A DNA stretch of 54,179 nt from UBA1723 sp018066165 (GTDB lineage Bacteria; Bacteroidota; Bacteroidia; Bacteroidales; Paludibacteraceae), in contig JAGHRX010000099.1 in NCBI GenBank assembly GCA_018066165.1, forward strand, positions 1 through 54,179, given 5' to 3'. Made by a program: the position numbers and the translations under genes. Positions within the stretch are counted from its first letter, which is position 1; every line of letters starts with the position of its first letter. This document shows positions 40,567 to 49,827 of the stretch, piece by piece. The notes below the pieces were generated by a model that saw only the letters and a program-made list of their open reading frames with translations, made no database searches and had not been told where the DNA came from.

Positions 40567-41820
40567 TTACTTTCTTACCTGTCCGTTGCCTTCGATGATC
40601 CACTTGTAGGTAGTGATCTCCTCAAGTGCCATAGGTCCACGGGCATGAAGCTTCTGAGTGGAGATTCCGATTTCAGCACCAAGGCCAAACTGAGCTCCGT
40701 CTGTGAAGCTTGTTGGGGCATTCTGGTAGACGCAGGCAGCATCCACCATCTTGACGAATTTGGCAAGAGTCTCCTTGTTCTCGCTGATTATTGCTTCTGA
40801 GTGCTTAGACGAATATTTTGAGATGTGGTCGATTGCACAGTTCACACAACCAACAGTCTTGATGGCCATCTTATAGTCCTGGAACTCACAACCGAAATGC
40901 TCTTCTGTGGCTTTCTCAATCAGATGTTTTGGATAGACACCGTCTTTGATAAGCTGGTCGTATGCCTGCTCGTCTGCGTATAGAATCACATTCTTTTCAC
41001 TCATGTCGATACATAGAGCAGTAAGATCTGATAGTCTGCTCTGGTTGATAAGCAGGCAGTCAAGAGCATTACATACGCTCACGCGGCGAGTCTTGCCGTT
41101 GTTGATGATTGCTCTTCCTTTCTCTAAATCTCCGTCCTTGTCGAAATATGTGTGGACCACTCCGGCTCCTGTCTCAATGACATTCACCTTAGCGTTCTCT
41201 CTAACAAACTTGATCAAACCTGCGCTTCCACGTGGGATAAGCAGGTCGACGTAATCGCGTGCGGCAAGCAAATCGGCTGTAGCCTCGCGTCCAGCTGGCA
41301 TCAAAGCCACGATGTCTGGGTTTACGTTGTGCTGCTTCAATACATTGTGGATGATATTGACGATAGCTGAGTTGCTGTCGAATGCGTCTGTTCCTCCCTT
41401 TAGCACACAAGCGTTACCCGACTTCAAGCATAGGCTGAACACGTCGAAAGTTACGTTTGGACGAGCCTCATAGATGATTCCGATCACACCGAATGGCACA
41501 CTCACACGCTTGATCTTCAAACCGTTTGGAAGAGTGTTCTCCTTAGATGATTTGCCAAGTGGCGACGGTAGGGTAGCGACGTTGCGGATGTCTGACGCAA
41601 TTCCGTCGATACGCTCCTTTGTAAGTTTCAACCGGTCGTACATTGGGTTGGCTGGATCCATCTTAGCCAAGTCTTTCTCGTTGGCTGATAGAATCTCAGC
41701 GCAGTTGCTTTCTGCGGCGTCTGCCAAAGCACGAAGGATCTCGTTGATCTTGCTCTCTGATAGAAGGTTCAATTCAGATGATGCCTTCTGTACCTTTTTG
41801 AAAATATCTATATTGCTCAT
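40567..41820 (-). CDS. proA: Gamma-glutamyl phosphate reductase
   Basis: 417 residues, standard length. Aldehyde dehydrogenase fold with the ProA blocks RVSVPFGVIGIIYEARPNVT, LKGGTDAFDSN, and catalytic Cys in NGKTRRVSVCNALDCLLI. C-terminal FTDGAQFGLGAEIGISTQKLHARGPM is characteristic. Reduces gamma-glutamyl phosphate to glutamate-5-semialdehyde in proline synthesis. No proB in the window. Begins 45 bases after the OstA-like gene with a hairpin between. Proximity to argF' places proline and arginine synthesis genes together. Confidence 0.96.
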   Translation of the reverse strand: MSNIDIFKKVQKASSELNLLSESKINEILRALADAAESNCAEILSANEKDLAKMDPANPMYDRLKLTKERIDGIASDIRNVATLPSPLGKSSKENTLPNGLKIKRVSVPFGVIGIIYEARPNVTFDVFSLCLKSGNACVLKGGTDAFDSNSAIVNIIHNVLKQHNVNPDIVALMPAGREATADLLAARDYVDLLIPRGSAGLIKFVRENAKVNVIETGAGVVHTYFDKDGDLEKGRAIINNGKTRRVSVCNALDCLLINQSRLSDLTALCIDMSEKNVILYADEQAYDQLIKDGVYPKHLIEKATEEHFGCEFQDYKMAIKTVGCVNCAIDHISKYSSKHSEAIISENKETLAKFVKMVDAACVYQNAPTSFTDGAQFGLGAEIGISTQKLHARGPMALEEITTYKWIIEGNGQVRK

Positions 41821-41838
41821 AATTCTTATCTATATGCT

Positions 41839-41862
41839 GTTAGATGTTATATCACATCTAAC
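41839..41862. promoter_or_regulatory. Perfect inverted repeat between the OstA-like gene and proA
   Basis: GTTAGATGT/ACATCTAAC with a 6-base spacer, four bases past the OstA-like stop and 18 bases before the proA start. There is no T-run, so it could be an operator or RNA hairpin and is unlikely to be a simple terminator. Confidence 0.5.
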
Positions 41863-41865
41863 ATT

Positions 41866-43374
41866 TTATTCCCATTTGAAAATATCCTCTTTAGACAAAG
41901 GTCTTTCCTTTTCTCTCCAGTTGAAACCTCTTAGTGTCTTTTCCTTCTCTGGTATTCTTCCCGGAGGATACATTGTGCCTTTTGATTCCGGAGTCATCTT
42001 GATCCTATCCATTTTTTTGTTGTTCAAGAAAATCGATAGCATCTGTCCTTCACACTTATTGATTCCGATTAGTTTGTTGTAGTCGTCTTGAGCATAGTAA
42101 ACGGATGTCGCGTTGCCCATCATATCAAGGTGGTCGAGATAACTCTTCTCGAAATAGCCTTTGGCTTCGCGTCCGTTAAGCTGGTCGAAACAGTCGATGG
42201 CCTGCTGCTGGATCACGAATGCGTTGCCACGGATATGCATCCAGTTAGGCTTGTTGTTTTTCGTGAAGATCTTGATGGTATCGCCTGTTATCTGGCTCTC
42301 ATCCGACCATAGCACTGGATTGCCGTCGAGACGGATCAAAGAATCCAATTCTATATACGACATGGAATCTCCCTTTGCCTGCATATCGTTGCTGAATAGC
42401 TTGACGTGGTGGAAAGCATAAAGCTCTCTCTTTGTTGTGTCGACGGGGGATTGATGGTACTTGATGGTGTCTCCGTGAACGAACATTGTGTCGTCTGGGT
42501 TAGAGAAGTCCATCATGCATGCTTTGCCCACTACGAGTCCGCTGTTTGGATTGTTCTGCATCCACGCGTAATCGCCGGAAAAACCGGTATGCGATGAGTC
42601 GTCGAGTGCCAACGCGTCGCCCCACATCTCCACTATGTTAGTCAAACTTGAGAAGTGGATGGAGTCGGCTGTCATCTTGGATCCTTTCTTGCTTGTCAAG
42701 ACGGAATGGTTGTAAAGTCTACCATATCTGTCGACGGTGTTTGTCCAGGCGTGGGTTGTCTCAATCGTATAGTCGGTGTGGTAGATTGTCGACGGTCCGA
42801 ACACGGATGAGATATTCTGTTTCTGGTCAAACTTCAACGAGTCTGTCAGAATCTTAGTCTCTCCGCTTACCATTGTGACGTTGCCTTTGAAGAACGACAC
42901 CTTGCTATTAGGGTAGTAGTAGCCTACTTTTGATACGATATCAAACTGTGGATCGACGAGATGGCCGCCGTCTGCGTAATAGCCGTAGTTGGCGTCACGG
43001 TAGTAGTCGAGCCAGTCGGTAGTCAGTGTCATGCCACCGTTGTGAAGCTCCGCCCCACCACGCACTTTGATTATTCGTGTGTTGCCATCGTAATACATCG
43101 AGTTGGATGTCATCGTCATGGTGTCCTGCACCACACGACAGTTGCCGAAAGCGTCAAACGAATTGTTGGTGTCGTAGAAATACGCACTGTCGCAGTACAT
43201 CACAGCGTCGTCGTGGCGGAATCTTACGTTTCCACGCAGAATCTGATAGTCACGCCCGTGCTCCTTGTCGAAGGATAGCTCCTCGCTATTCTCAAGGATC
43301 ACATTGGTTGCCGCATTTGCTGAAACTGCAAAAATGCAGAGTAAATATAAATATGTCTTTTTTAATAGACTCAT
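41866..43374 (-). CDS. OstA/LptA-like periplasmic protein
   Basis: 502 residues with signal peptide (KKTYLYLLCIFAVSANA). Beta-jellyroll (OstA/LptA-like) repeats: ILRGNVRFRHDDAVMYCDSAYFY, FKGNVTMVSGETKILTDSL, MWGDALALDD. LptA-fold proteins bridge LPS from inner to outer membrane; this long Bacteroidota form is of uncertain exact role. Basic C-terminal tail. Last of four minus-strand envelope genes (three SurA-like genes upstream), 20 bases after the nearest. Confidence 0.83.
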   Translation of the reverse strand: MSLLKKTYLYLLCIFAVSANAATNVILENSEELSFDKEHGRDYQILRGNVRFRHDDAVMYCDSAYFYDTNNSFDAFGNCRVVQDTMTMTSNSMYYDGNTRIIKVRGGAELHNGGMTLTTDWLDYYRDANYGYYADGGHLVDPQFDIVSKVGYYYPNSKVSFFKGNVTMVSGETKILTDSLKFDQKQNISSVFGPSTIYHTDYTIETTHAWTNTVDRYGRLYNHSVLTSKKGSKMTADSIHFSSLTNIVEMWGDALALDDSSHTGFSGDYAWMQNNPNSGLVVGKACMMDFSNPDDTMFVHGDTIKYHQSPVDTTKRELYAFHHVKLFSNDMQAKGDSMSYIELDSLIRLDGNPVLWSDESQITGDTIKIFTKNNKPNWMHIRGNAFVIQQQAIDCFDQLNGREAKGYFEKSYLDHLDMMGNATSVYYAQDDYNKLIGINKCEGQMLSIFLNNKKMDRIKMTPESKGTMYPPGRIPEKEKTLRGFNWREKERPLSKEDIFKWE

Positions 43375-43394
43375 ATTATTATCTATCGGATCTT

Positions 43395-44744
43395 TTATTT
43401 AATCCAACCTTCATGCTGGAAGTCACATTTCTTCCAATTCTCATCGATACGGACGTAAGTCTTCTTCTGCTTCTTCGCAATCCAGTTGTCCAATTTCTCC
43501 TGCTTCTTATGTGCCTCATACATGTTCTTAAGAAGCGCGAAGTCGTGGCTCATGTCGGCCTTGTGCGCTTTTGTCTTGCTCTTTAGTTTGGCGATACAAT
43601 AAACCTGCTTTCCCGAACGGTCAACCATTAGGAATGGCTTTGATATCTCACCCTCTTCCAAAGAGTAGACTGCTCTGCCGACCTCCTGAGGAAGCTCCTG
43701 CATCTGATGCTTAGTCGAGCCTGTCTGCATGTTAGTAAGGATACCCGAACAGTTGCGAGTGTTCTTGTCTGTAGAGTAGAGCGCCACACACTGCTCGAAT
43801 GTGAATTTCTTTTCGTTGATCACGTTGGCGATACTGTCGATACGCTCTTTCGCCTTGTTCATATTCTCCAAAGATGCTTTAGGCTTAAGAAGGATATGTC
43901 GTGTGTTCACTTTCTCGTCTTTTCTTTCGATAAGCTGGATAAGGTGGAATCCAAACTCACTCTCTACAATCTTAGAGATTTTGCCTGGCTCGTACATTGC
44001 AAATGCGACGTCGGCAAATTCTTTTACCAACTGACCTCTTCCCATGAATCCAAGTTCACCGCCTCTCTTTGCACTCTCTGTGTCTTCAGAGTAGAAGATA
44101 GCCAATGTAGAGAATGAAGTGCTGCCGTCGTCACAACGTTTCTGGAAATCACGTAGCTTATCCTTCACCTCCTCAATCTCTTCTTTAGTGATGAATGGCT
44201 CGACTGTCAGAATCTGCACCTCCACCTGATTAGGAATGTTAGGTAGGCTGTCTTCTGGAAGATTGTTGACGAACTTGCGGATTTCTGCAGGAGTGGACTG
44301 AACGTGGCCGACGATCTTGTTCTGCACCTGCTGCACCAACTGCTGAGTGCGGACCATATCTTTCAACTCTGTGCGGATATCCTCGTAGTCTTTCATGAAA
44401 TACTCAGCGAGTTTTTCCTTTGAGCCGATCTGTCCCACCATATAGCTTAGACGCATCTCCACCTGTTGGTCGACCTGTTTCTCGTCTGCCTCGATACTGT
44501 CGATTTTAGCCTGGTCGAGGAACAGTTTTGTAAGGGCCATCTGTTCTGGAATATAGCAGTAGGGATCACCGTTGATTTTCTCTCCCTCCATCTGCATGCG
44601 GACTTTCTGCTCCTCCACGTCTGATTTAAGGATAATCTCGTCGCCGACAATCCATGCAATCTCATCTACGATGTTGCTTTGTGAAAATGCTGACACTGCA
44701 AGGTTCAGCCAAAACAATATGGAAATAAATTTTATCTTTTTCAT
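43395..44744 (-). CDS. Periplasmic parvulin-type peptidyl-prolyl isomerase, SurA-like
   Basis: 449 residues with signal peptide (FISILFWLNLAVSAFS). SurA-like N-terminal chaperone region (VDEIAWIVGDEIILKSDVEEQ) and two rotamase domains (about 175-275 and 285-390), with AIFYSEDTESAKRGGELGFMGRGQLVKEFADVAF and TRHILLKPKA. Escorts unfolded outer-membrane proteins across the periplasm. Its ATG overlaps the stop of the preceding lipoprotein gene by four bases, so they are translationally coupled. Confidence 0.92.
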   Translation of the reverse strand: MKKIKFISILFWLNLAVSAFSQSNIVDEIAWIVGDEIILKSDVEEQKVRMQMEGEKINGDPYCYIPEQMALTKLFLDQAKIDSIEADEKQVDQQVEMRLSYMVGQIGSKEKLAEYFMKDYEDIRTELKDMVRTQQLVQQVQNKIVGHVQSTPAEIRKFVNNLPEDSLPNIPNQVEVQILTVEPFITKEEIEEVKDKLRDFQKRCDDGSTSFSTLAIFYSEDTESAKRGGELGFMGRGQLVKEFADVAFAMYEPGKISKIVESEFGFHLIQLIERKDEKVNTRHILLKPKASLENMNKAKERIDSIANVINEKKFTFEQCVALYSTDKNTRNCSGILTNMQTGSTKHQMQELPQEVGRAVYSLEEGEISKPFLMVDRSGKQVYCIAKLKSKTKAHKADMSHDFALLKNMYEAHKKQEKLDNWIAKKQKKTYVRIDENWKKCDFQHEGWIK

Positions 44745-45604
44745 TTTTTCTCGTTTCTGATCAAAGCTTTCGACTTGATAGCTTCGTTGTAAGCGTCGTC
44801 TGCAAGTTTACGTAAGAAATTAGCTTTCTTCTGCTCAATCATCATGTTTTCGATTCTCTCCTTCACGTAGACGAAAGGCTGTTTGTCTCCGACCTTGATG
44901 TGGTCCTGAACCACAAGGATATAGATGTTTTCCTCATCAGTACTCTCGAAATGGTTCTTCTGCTCAAAAGAGTGAGTACGAGAGATATCGGACATTCCAA
45001 GACGCTGGACAGCTGCGATAGGAGTCCATTCGCTGTCGAAATATTTGACCTTCAGGCTATATTTGGTTGCGATGGGCTCAATGGCACTGATGCTGATTTC
45101 TGCGAACTTAAGCAATGGGTTGATTTCTGCCTTTGCCTGCGACTTCACTGGCATAGTGATGAAGATTCCGTTGAACAGAGTCTCGTGAGCGGTGTAAAGG
45201 TCTGCGTTGTTATTGTAGAATTCAATAAGGTCAGCTTCTTTGATAGGGTTGCTTAGTTTCTCACGTATCAAATGCTGCTGATATTCGTAGATCATCAACG
45301 ACTTACGGTATTTCTCAACAAGCAGATCAACCTCTTCTGTCTCTGTGATGTTTTCTTCCGCTTTTTGGTATAGAAGTTCCTCCACCGCCCAGTTGCGGAT
45401 GTAGTTGTCGATGCTCTTTATACTGTCCTCGTACGACATGTCTGGAGAAAGGACACTTTTGACATCGTCCTCGTATAAAGGTTTGCCGTTCAACTCTGCA
45501 ATAGGCGCAACTCCTTTACCGAAGTATTTACATGACGAAAAGCAGCACATAGAAGTAAGTGCTGCTATTCCGATCATTTCAAATATTTTTTTTGTGTTTG
45601 CCAT
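44741..45604 (-). CDS. SurA-like chaperone lipoprotein without a clear isomerase domain
   Basis: 287 residues. Signal peptide with lipobox-like FSSC (Cys near 26). Helical N-terminal region typical of SurA/PpiD chaperone modules (IAELNGKPLYEDDVKSVL, YIRNWAVEELLYQKA), and a C-terminal half in which a parvulin active site is not recognisable. Likely a membrane-anchored chaperone cooperating with its neighbours. Two bases separate it from the preceding isomerase gene, and it overlaps the following one. Confidence 0.78.
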   Translation of the reverse strand: MANTKKIFEMIGIAALTSMCCFSSCKYFGKGVAPIAELNGKPLYEDDVKSVLSPDMSYEDSIKSIDNYIRNWAVEELLYQKAEENITETEEVDLLVEKYRKSLMIYEYQQHLIREKLSNPIKEADLIEFYNNNADLYTAHETLFNGIFITMPVKSQAKAEINPLLKFAEISISAIEPIATKYSLKVKYFDSEWTPIAAVQRLGMSDISRTHSFEQKNHFESTDEENIYILVVQDHIKVGDKQPFVYVKERIENMMIEQKKANFLRKLADDAYNEAIKSKALIRNEKK

Positions 45605-45606
45605 AT

Positions 45607-47604
45607 TTAATGGTTATTCACTGTTTTGTAAACGTCTTCTTTAATGATCACTGGATAGATTCGTCGGTTTCTGTTGATCCAATTCTTCTCTAATTCTTTC
45701 TGGTAGTCGGCGATTACCTTACCCTTCACCAAAGTATGCCACTGTGGAATCTTCGACTCGTTTCCGTATAGGTAGACGATTGGGTATTTCTCAACCTCTA
45801 CTGTAGAGTCGGCTGGAATTGTCTTGAAGTAATACTTGTCAAGGATGGCGTTCTCGCCGGCTTTCCAAGCTCCCTTCTTGGCCATAAATCCGCTCCAAAC
45901 GTTTTCTCTGACAAGCTCATAGAAGTTGAAAGCGTCCATGTTAGGGTTCTTTGCCGCATAATTCTTGATCTTCTTTAAAGTATCTTTGTTTGCGACCGAG
46001 TAGATGATTCCTACCCATTTTGGCTCGTCATACTGGTAATTCTCTTTTCTTGCGCGGAAGAACTTAGACAAACTGTCTGGCTTTGTCGACTTGTGTCCCC
46101 AGATGTTGTGCTCGCTTGCTGCGTACACTAACAGACCATCGCTGTACTCCTTCAAAGCGTAGACGAATTCCTTGTTCTTCTTCGCAATGTTCAACAACTC
46201 GCTGTTCAATGCGTCTCCGTCTACTCTGCTATAGATATAGTTGAGCATGTTCTGCTTGTACGATAGGTTTGTGTCGATAGGAATGGAAGTCTTAATGTAT
46301 CTGTCAATAGTCTTTTCTCTATATGAAGCCTGGAACTTTATAAGATCATCTCTGAAAATCTCTGTTGTGACATCATCGCCATTGTAGACGTACCATGTTC
46401 CGTCGATTTTGTTCAAAGAGTCTTTCATGTCATTTGAGTCTGTGAACTCATATTTTGTGACAAGATTAAGAATTGAGTCGTTGACTGCAAATCCGCGTCT
46501 TTCACGAAGGTTGACTGCGACTTTTCCCTTTACTGCCTCGTAGCGGTCTCCGCTCATGACTCTTTTCTTCAAAGCCTCATATTTGGCACTGTCAAGAGGC
46601 ACTGCTGTCTCCATCTTGTTTACCTTGAAAATATGGTGTCCGAACTGGCTCTTGAATTTCTGGATGTCTCCTACAGGCATCTTGAATAGCTTGTCCACAA
46701 CTTCCTGAGGATACATTCCGTTGTCCTTCACAACCATGTGCCCTTTGTCTTTCTTCGCGTTGCCCTTCATGGAATATTTTGTGACAACCTTGTCGAATTT
46801 TTTGCTCTTCTTAGCACTTGCGAACACGGAATCAACGTATGTCTCACGTGTTTCTATAGGGAAGAAGATTTCTTGTGCCTCTACACTTATCGCTCTTGGA
46901 CGACGGTCGTGAATGTAGACGATGTGATATCCGAACTGAGTTGTGAATGGCTCGCTGAACTCTCCGACTGGAGTGGTGTATGCCACTGTCTCGAAATCGT
47001 AGACCATGTCAAAAACAGAGAACTCTCCCAAGAATCCTCCTCTTGCGGCACTACCGCAATCTGAGTTGGCCTTCGCCAAATCGAAAAACTTCTCGCCTTT
47101 CTTTAGACGGGCGTATATGTCCTCAATCTTCTTTCTTGATTTCTCGTTGACTCCCTTGATAAGGATATGGCTTGCTGTCACGTACTCCTGCTCACGTCTG
47201 TAAGCCTCGTTGACGAACTGCTTCTCCAAAGTCTTGTCGATCATATATGGGTAAGCCAAATGCTTTGCGTACGACTCAAGCTCATTTGTATATGTGTTAA
47301 GCTTCAATTCTGGGAATGTCTTTGTCGCGTCAAATGCTTTCAACTTGTAGTTGATGAACAACTCTTTGTATTCATCCACGCTCATAGGACCATCAAGCGA
47401 GATATTGTTGTTCTTGTTGTACATGTACTCGAATTCTCCTCGTGTGATAGTGTCGTGTCTGTACGCGTCATTTCCGATGACCATAAGGACTGGATCGTCC
47501 GACTTGTTTAGAGTTTTCATCAATGATGGAAGATTGATGTCTACCGCAGATGCATTGACGCTTGCAAGCACACAAGCCGAAACCATGTATTTTGCTATAC
47601 TCAT
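45607..47604 (-). CDS. Periplasmic parvulin-type isomerase, SurA/PpiD-like
   Basis: 665 residues with signal peptide (YMVSACVLASVNASA). First rotamase domain at about 140-235 (TASHILIKGVNEKSRKKIEDI, GSAARGGFLGEFSVFDMV, PFTTQFGYHIVYIHDRRP), a second, weaker one at about 245-340 (GHHIFKVNKME), then a long helical C-terminal region. First gene of the envelope operon that continues through the lipoprotein and SurA-like genes to the OstA-like gene. Promoter -7 element 34 bases upstream. Confidence 0.9.
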   Translation of the reverse strand: MSIAKYMVSACVLASVNASAVDINLPSLMKTLNKSDDPVLMVIGNDAYRHDTITRGEFEYMYNKNNNISLDGPMSVDEYKELFINYKLKAFDATKTFPELKLNTYTNELESYAKHLAYPYMIDKTLEKQFVNEAYRREQEYVTASHILIKGVNEKSRKKIEDIYARLKKGEKFFDLAKANSDCGSAARGGFLGEFSVFDMVYDFETVAYTTPVGEFSEPFTTQFGYHIVYIHDRRPRAISVEAQEIFFPIETRETYVDSVFASAKKSKKFDKVVTKYSMKGNAKKDKGHMVVKDNGMYPQEVVDKLFKMPVGDIQKFKSQFGHHIFKVNKMETAVPLDSAKYEALKKRVMSGDRYEAVKGKVAVNLRERRGFAVNDSILNLVTKYEFTDSNDMKDSLNKIDGTWYVYNGDDVTTEIFRDDLIKFQASYREKTIDRYIKTSIPIDTNLSYKQNMLNYIYSRVDGDALNSELLNIAKKNKEFVYALKEYSDGLLVYAASEHNIWGHKSTKPDSLSKFFRARKENYQYDEPKWVGIIYSVANKDTLKKIKNYAAKNPNMDAFNFYELVRENVWSGFMAKKGAWKAGENAILDKYYFKTIPADSTVEVEKYPIVYLYGNESKIPQWHTLVKGKVIADYQKELEKNWINRNRRIYPVIIKEDVYKTVNNH

Positions 47605-47637
47605 TTCTCGTAAGTTTTATTATTTTGCAAATTTATC

Positions 47638-47645
47638 ATTTTTTT
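47638..47645 (-). promoter_or_regulatory. Promoter -7 element for the SurA-like operon
   Basis: TAAATTTG on the minus strand, 34 bases before the start of the 665-residue isomerase gene. Confidence 0.5.
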
Positions 47646-47773
47646 TCTCTTTAATCATAATTAAAAGCTAAATTGAGCCTTAAAGAAGTGCTCTTTTTGT
47701 AATAACGTTGAAAATTGCTTCTTTATTTTATGCTATTTTGTGCTATTCAACATTATTTGTAAACTTTTTTTCT

Positions 47774-47781
47774 TACATTTG
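47774..47781 (+). promoter_or_regulatory. Promoter -7 element for the DEAD-box helicase
   Basis: TACATTTG on the plus strand. It predicts a leader of about 90 bases before the ATG at 47881, longer than most leaders here and possibly regulatory. Confidence 0.5.
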
Positions 47782-47880
47782 TCGCCGATAATATTTATGC
47801 TAAATGGTTTATGGCGAGGTATGTATCACTGTTGTAAAAGGGGGTGAGGATGTTTCGGCCATGAATATAATCCTTTTTTG

Positions 47881-49752
47881 ATGGCAACATTCGAAGAATT
47901 GGGTTTCAAAAATGAAATCCTAAAGGCTGTCTCCGACATGGGTTTTGTCGAGGCTATGCCGATCCAGGAGAAGGTTACTCCTTTTTTGCTAAGTGATGAC
48001 GACAGAGACTTGGTGGCTCTGGCCCAAACCGGAACTGGTAAGACCGCAGGTTTTGGTCTGCCGGTACTTCAACTTACTGATGATTCCCGCAATCAGATCC
48101 AAACATTGATTCTTGCTCCTACACGTGAGCTATGCGTACAGATCAGCAACGATCTGAAAAATTTCGCAAAGTACACTAAGGTTAAGGTTGTCCCTGTATA
48201 CGGTGGTGAAAGCATCATCCGCCAGTTTAAGGACCTTGATGTGCAGCCGCAGATCCTTGTGGCTACACCTGGTCGTCTTATCGACCTTATCGACCGTAAG
48301 AAAGTGCATCTTGAAAATGTGAAGTTCCTTGTTCTCGACGAGGCTGACGAGATGCTCAACATGGGTTTCAAGGACGATATAGAAAGAATCTTCAGCGAGA
48401 TTCCTGAGGATCACCGTACTCTTCTTTTCTCGGCTACTATGCCGAAAGAGATTGCCAATATCGCCAAAAACTACATGAAGAACCATGTGGAGATCGCTAT
48501 TGGTAAGAAAAACTCTGGCTCGGAAAACGTCAGCCATATTTACTATATGGTTGCTGCAAAAAACCGTTACGCTTGTCTGAAGCGTGTAGTCGACCTTAAT
48601 CCGGATATCTACGGAATTGTGTTCTGCCGCACTCGTCAGGAGACTAAAGATATTGCTGAGGCTTTGATGAAGGACGGCTACAATGCCGACGCTCTTCATG
48701 GCGATTTGTCGCAGGCTCAGCGTGACGCTGTGATGCAGAAGTTCAGAATCAAGAATCTTCAGCTTTTGGTTGCTACCGACGTGGCTGCCCGTGGATTGGA
48801 CGTGAATAATCTTACTCACGTTATCAACTACTGTTTGCCTGACGACGTGGAGAGCTACACTCACCGAAGCGGCCGTACTGGTAGAGCTGGACGTACAGGC
48901 GTCTCAATCAGTATCCTTCATTTGCGTGAGAAGGGCAAGATCCGTGAGATTGAGAAGATCATAGGCAAGGAGTTCGAGAAGAAGGATGTCCCTTCTGGAA
49001 TCGAGGTTTGCTCTGCTCAGTTGAAGTCTATCCTAAATAAATTGAAGACAGTTGAGATCAACGAGGATCAGGTGTCCCAATACCTTGATATGGCTTACAC
49101 AGAACTTGATGGTATGAGCCGTGAGGATATCATCAAGCATTTCGTATCATTGCAGTTCAACCAGTTTATCGAGTACTACAAGGATGCTGAGGATATCAAC
49201 ATCTCTGAGCGTCCGGAGCGTGGTGAGCGTGGCGGACGTGACAGAAAGGGTAGACGTGGAGGTGACGATTTCGAAGGCAAGGAGAAGAAGGGATTGCGTG
49301 GCGGATATACACGTCCTGACTTCACTCGCTTGAAAATAAATAAGGGAGAGAACGTAGGATTCACTCCAAAGAAAGTGCTTGGCTTGATCAACGACACGGT
49401 CAACGACAAGCAGATCAGCATCCGTGATATCGAGATCACTCCTCGTTATACATTCTTCGATGTGCCAAACTCACATGTCCAGAAGATGTTCAAGGCATTC
49501 AACGAGGTTCACCGTGGCAGCGATATTGTTTTGGCTGAGGTGCAGGGAGAGCAGCGTGGACGCAGCCGCAACAGCGAAAGACGCAACAAAGATTTTGGAG
49601 ACAAGGAGTTCGGCGGAAAGCGCAAGCGTGAGGAACGCAAGCACGACGATGACGAATGGGCTTACAAGAAACCAAGACACGAAAGACGAGGTGCTCCTTC
49701 CGACAACAGAAAAAGAAAGAAGGAAGGACAGCGTCGTAATAAGTATAATTAA
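47881..49752 (+). CDS. DEAD-box ATP-dependent RNA helicase, CsdA/DeaD-like
   Basis: 623 residues from ATG 47881; an adjacent TTG codon upstream is not preferred. Motifs in order: Q motif near MPIQEKVTPFL, Walker A AQTGTGKT, PTRELC, TPGR, DEAD (VLDEADEML), SAT, then the helicase C domain ending HRSGRTGRAGRTG. After about 430 there is an Arg/Gly-rich linker, a DbpA-like RNA-binding domain (about 470-545; NVGFTPKKVLGLINDT, DIEITPRYTFFDVP), and a very basic RGG/RRK tail. Unwinds structured RNA in ribosome assembly or cold stress. The stop codon is embedded in the start of a hexameric repeat. Confidence 0.95.
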   Translation: MATFEELGFKNEILKAVSDMGFVEAMPIQEKVTPFLLSDDDRDLVALAQTGTGKTAGFGLPVLQLTDDSRNQIQTLILAPTRELCVQISNDLKNFAKYTKVKVVPVYGGESIIRQFKDLDVQPQILVATPGRLIDLIDRKKVHLENVKFLVLDEADEMLNMGFKDDIERIFSEIPEDHRTLLFSATMPKEIANIAKNYMKNHVEIAIGKKNSGSENVSHIYYMVAAKNRYACLKRVVDLNPDIYGIVFCRTRQETKDIAEALMKDGYNADALHGDLSQAQRDAVMQKFRIKNLQLLVATDVAARGLDVNNLTHVINYCLPDDVESYTHRSGRTGRAGRTGVSISILHLREKGKIREIEKIIGKEFEKKDVPSGIEVCSAQLKSILNKLKTVEINEDQVSQYLDMAYTELDGMSREDIIKHFVSLQFNQFIEYYKDAEDINISERPERGERGGRDRKGRRGGDDFEGKEKKGLRGGYTRPDFTRLKINKGENVGFTPKKVLGLINDTVNDKQISIRDIEITPRYTFFDVPNSHVQKMFKAFNEVHRGSDIVLAEVQGEQRGRSRNSERRNKDFGDKEFGGKRKREERKHDDDEWAYKKPRHERRGAPSDNRKRKKEGQRRNKYN

Positions 49753-49817
49753 CGAAAACGAAAACGAAGACGAAAATCGTTTTGGTTATCGTTTTCGTTT
49801 TGGTTATCGTTTTCGTC
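49752..49817. repeat. Hexameric repeat array with inverted halves after the helicase gene
   Basis: ACGAAA/ACGAAG hexamers start at the last base of the helicase stop codon. They are followed by the complementary TCGTTTT/GGTTATCGTTTTCG stretch, so the two halves can fold into a long AT-rich hairpin. It may work as a terminator or mRNA 3' end before the YigZ gene, which starts 11 bases later. Confidence 0.75.
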
Positions 49818-49827
49818 AAATTAATAA

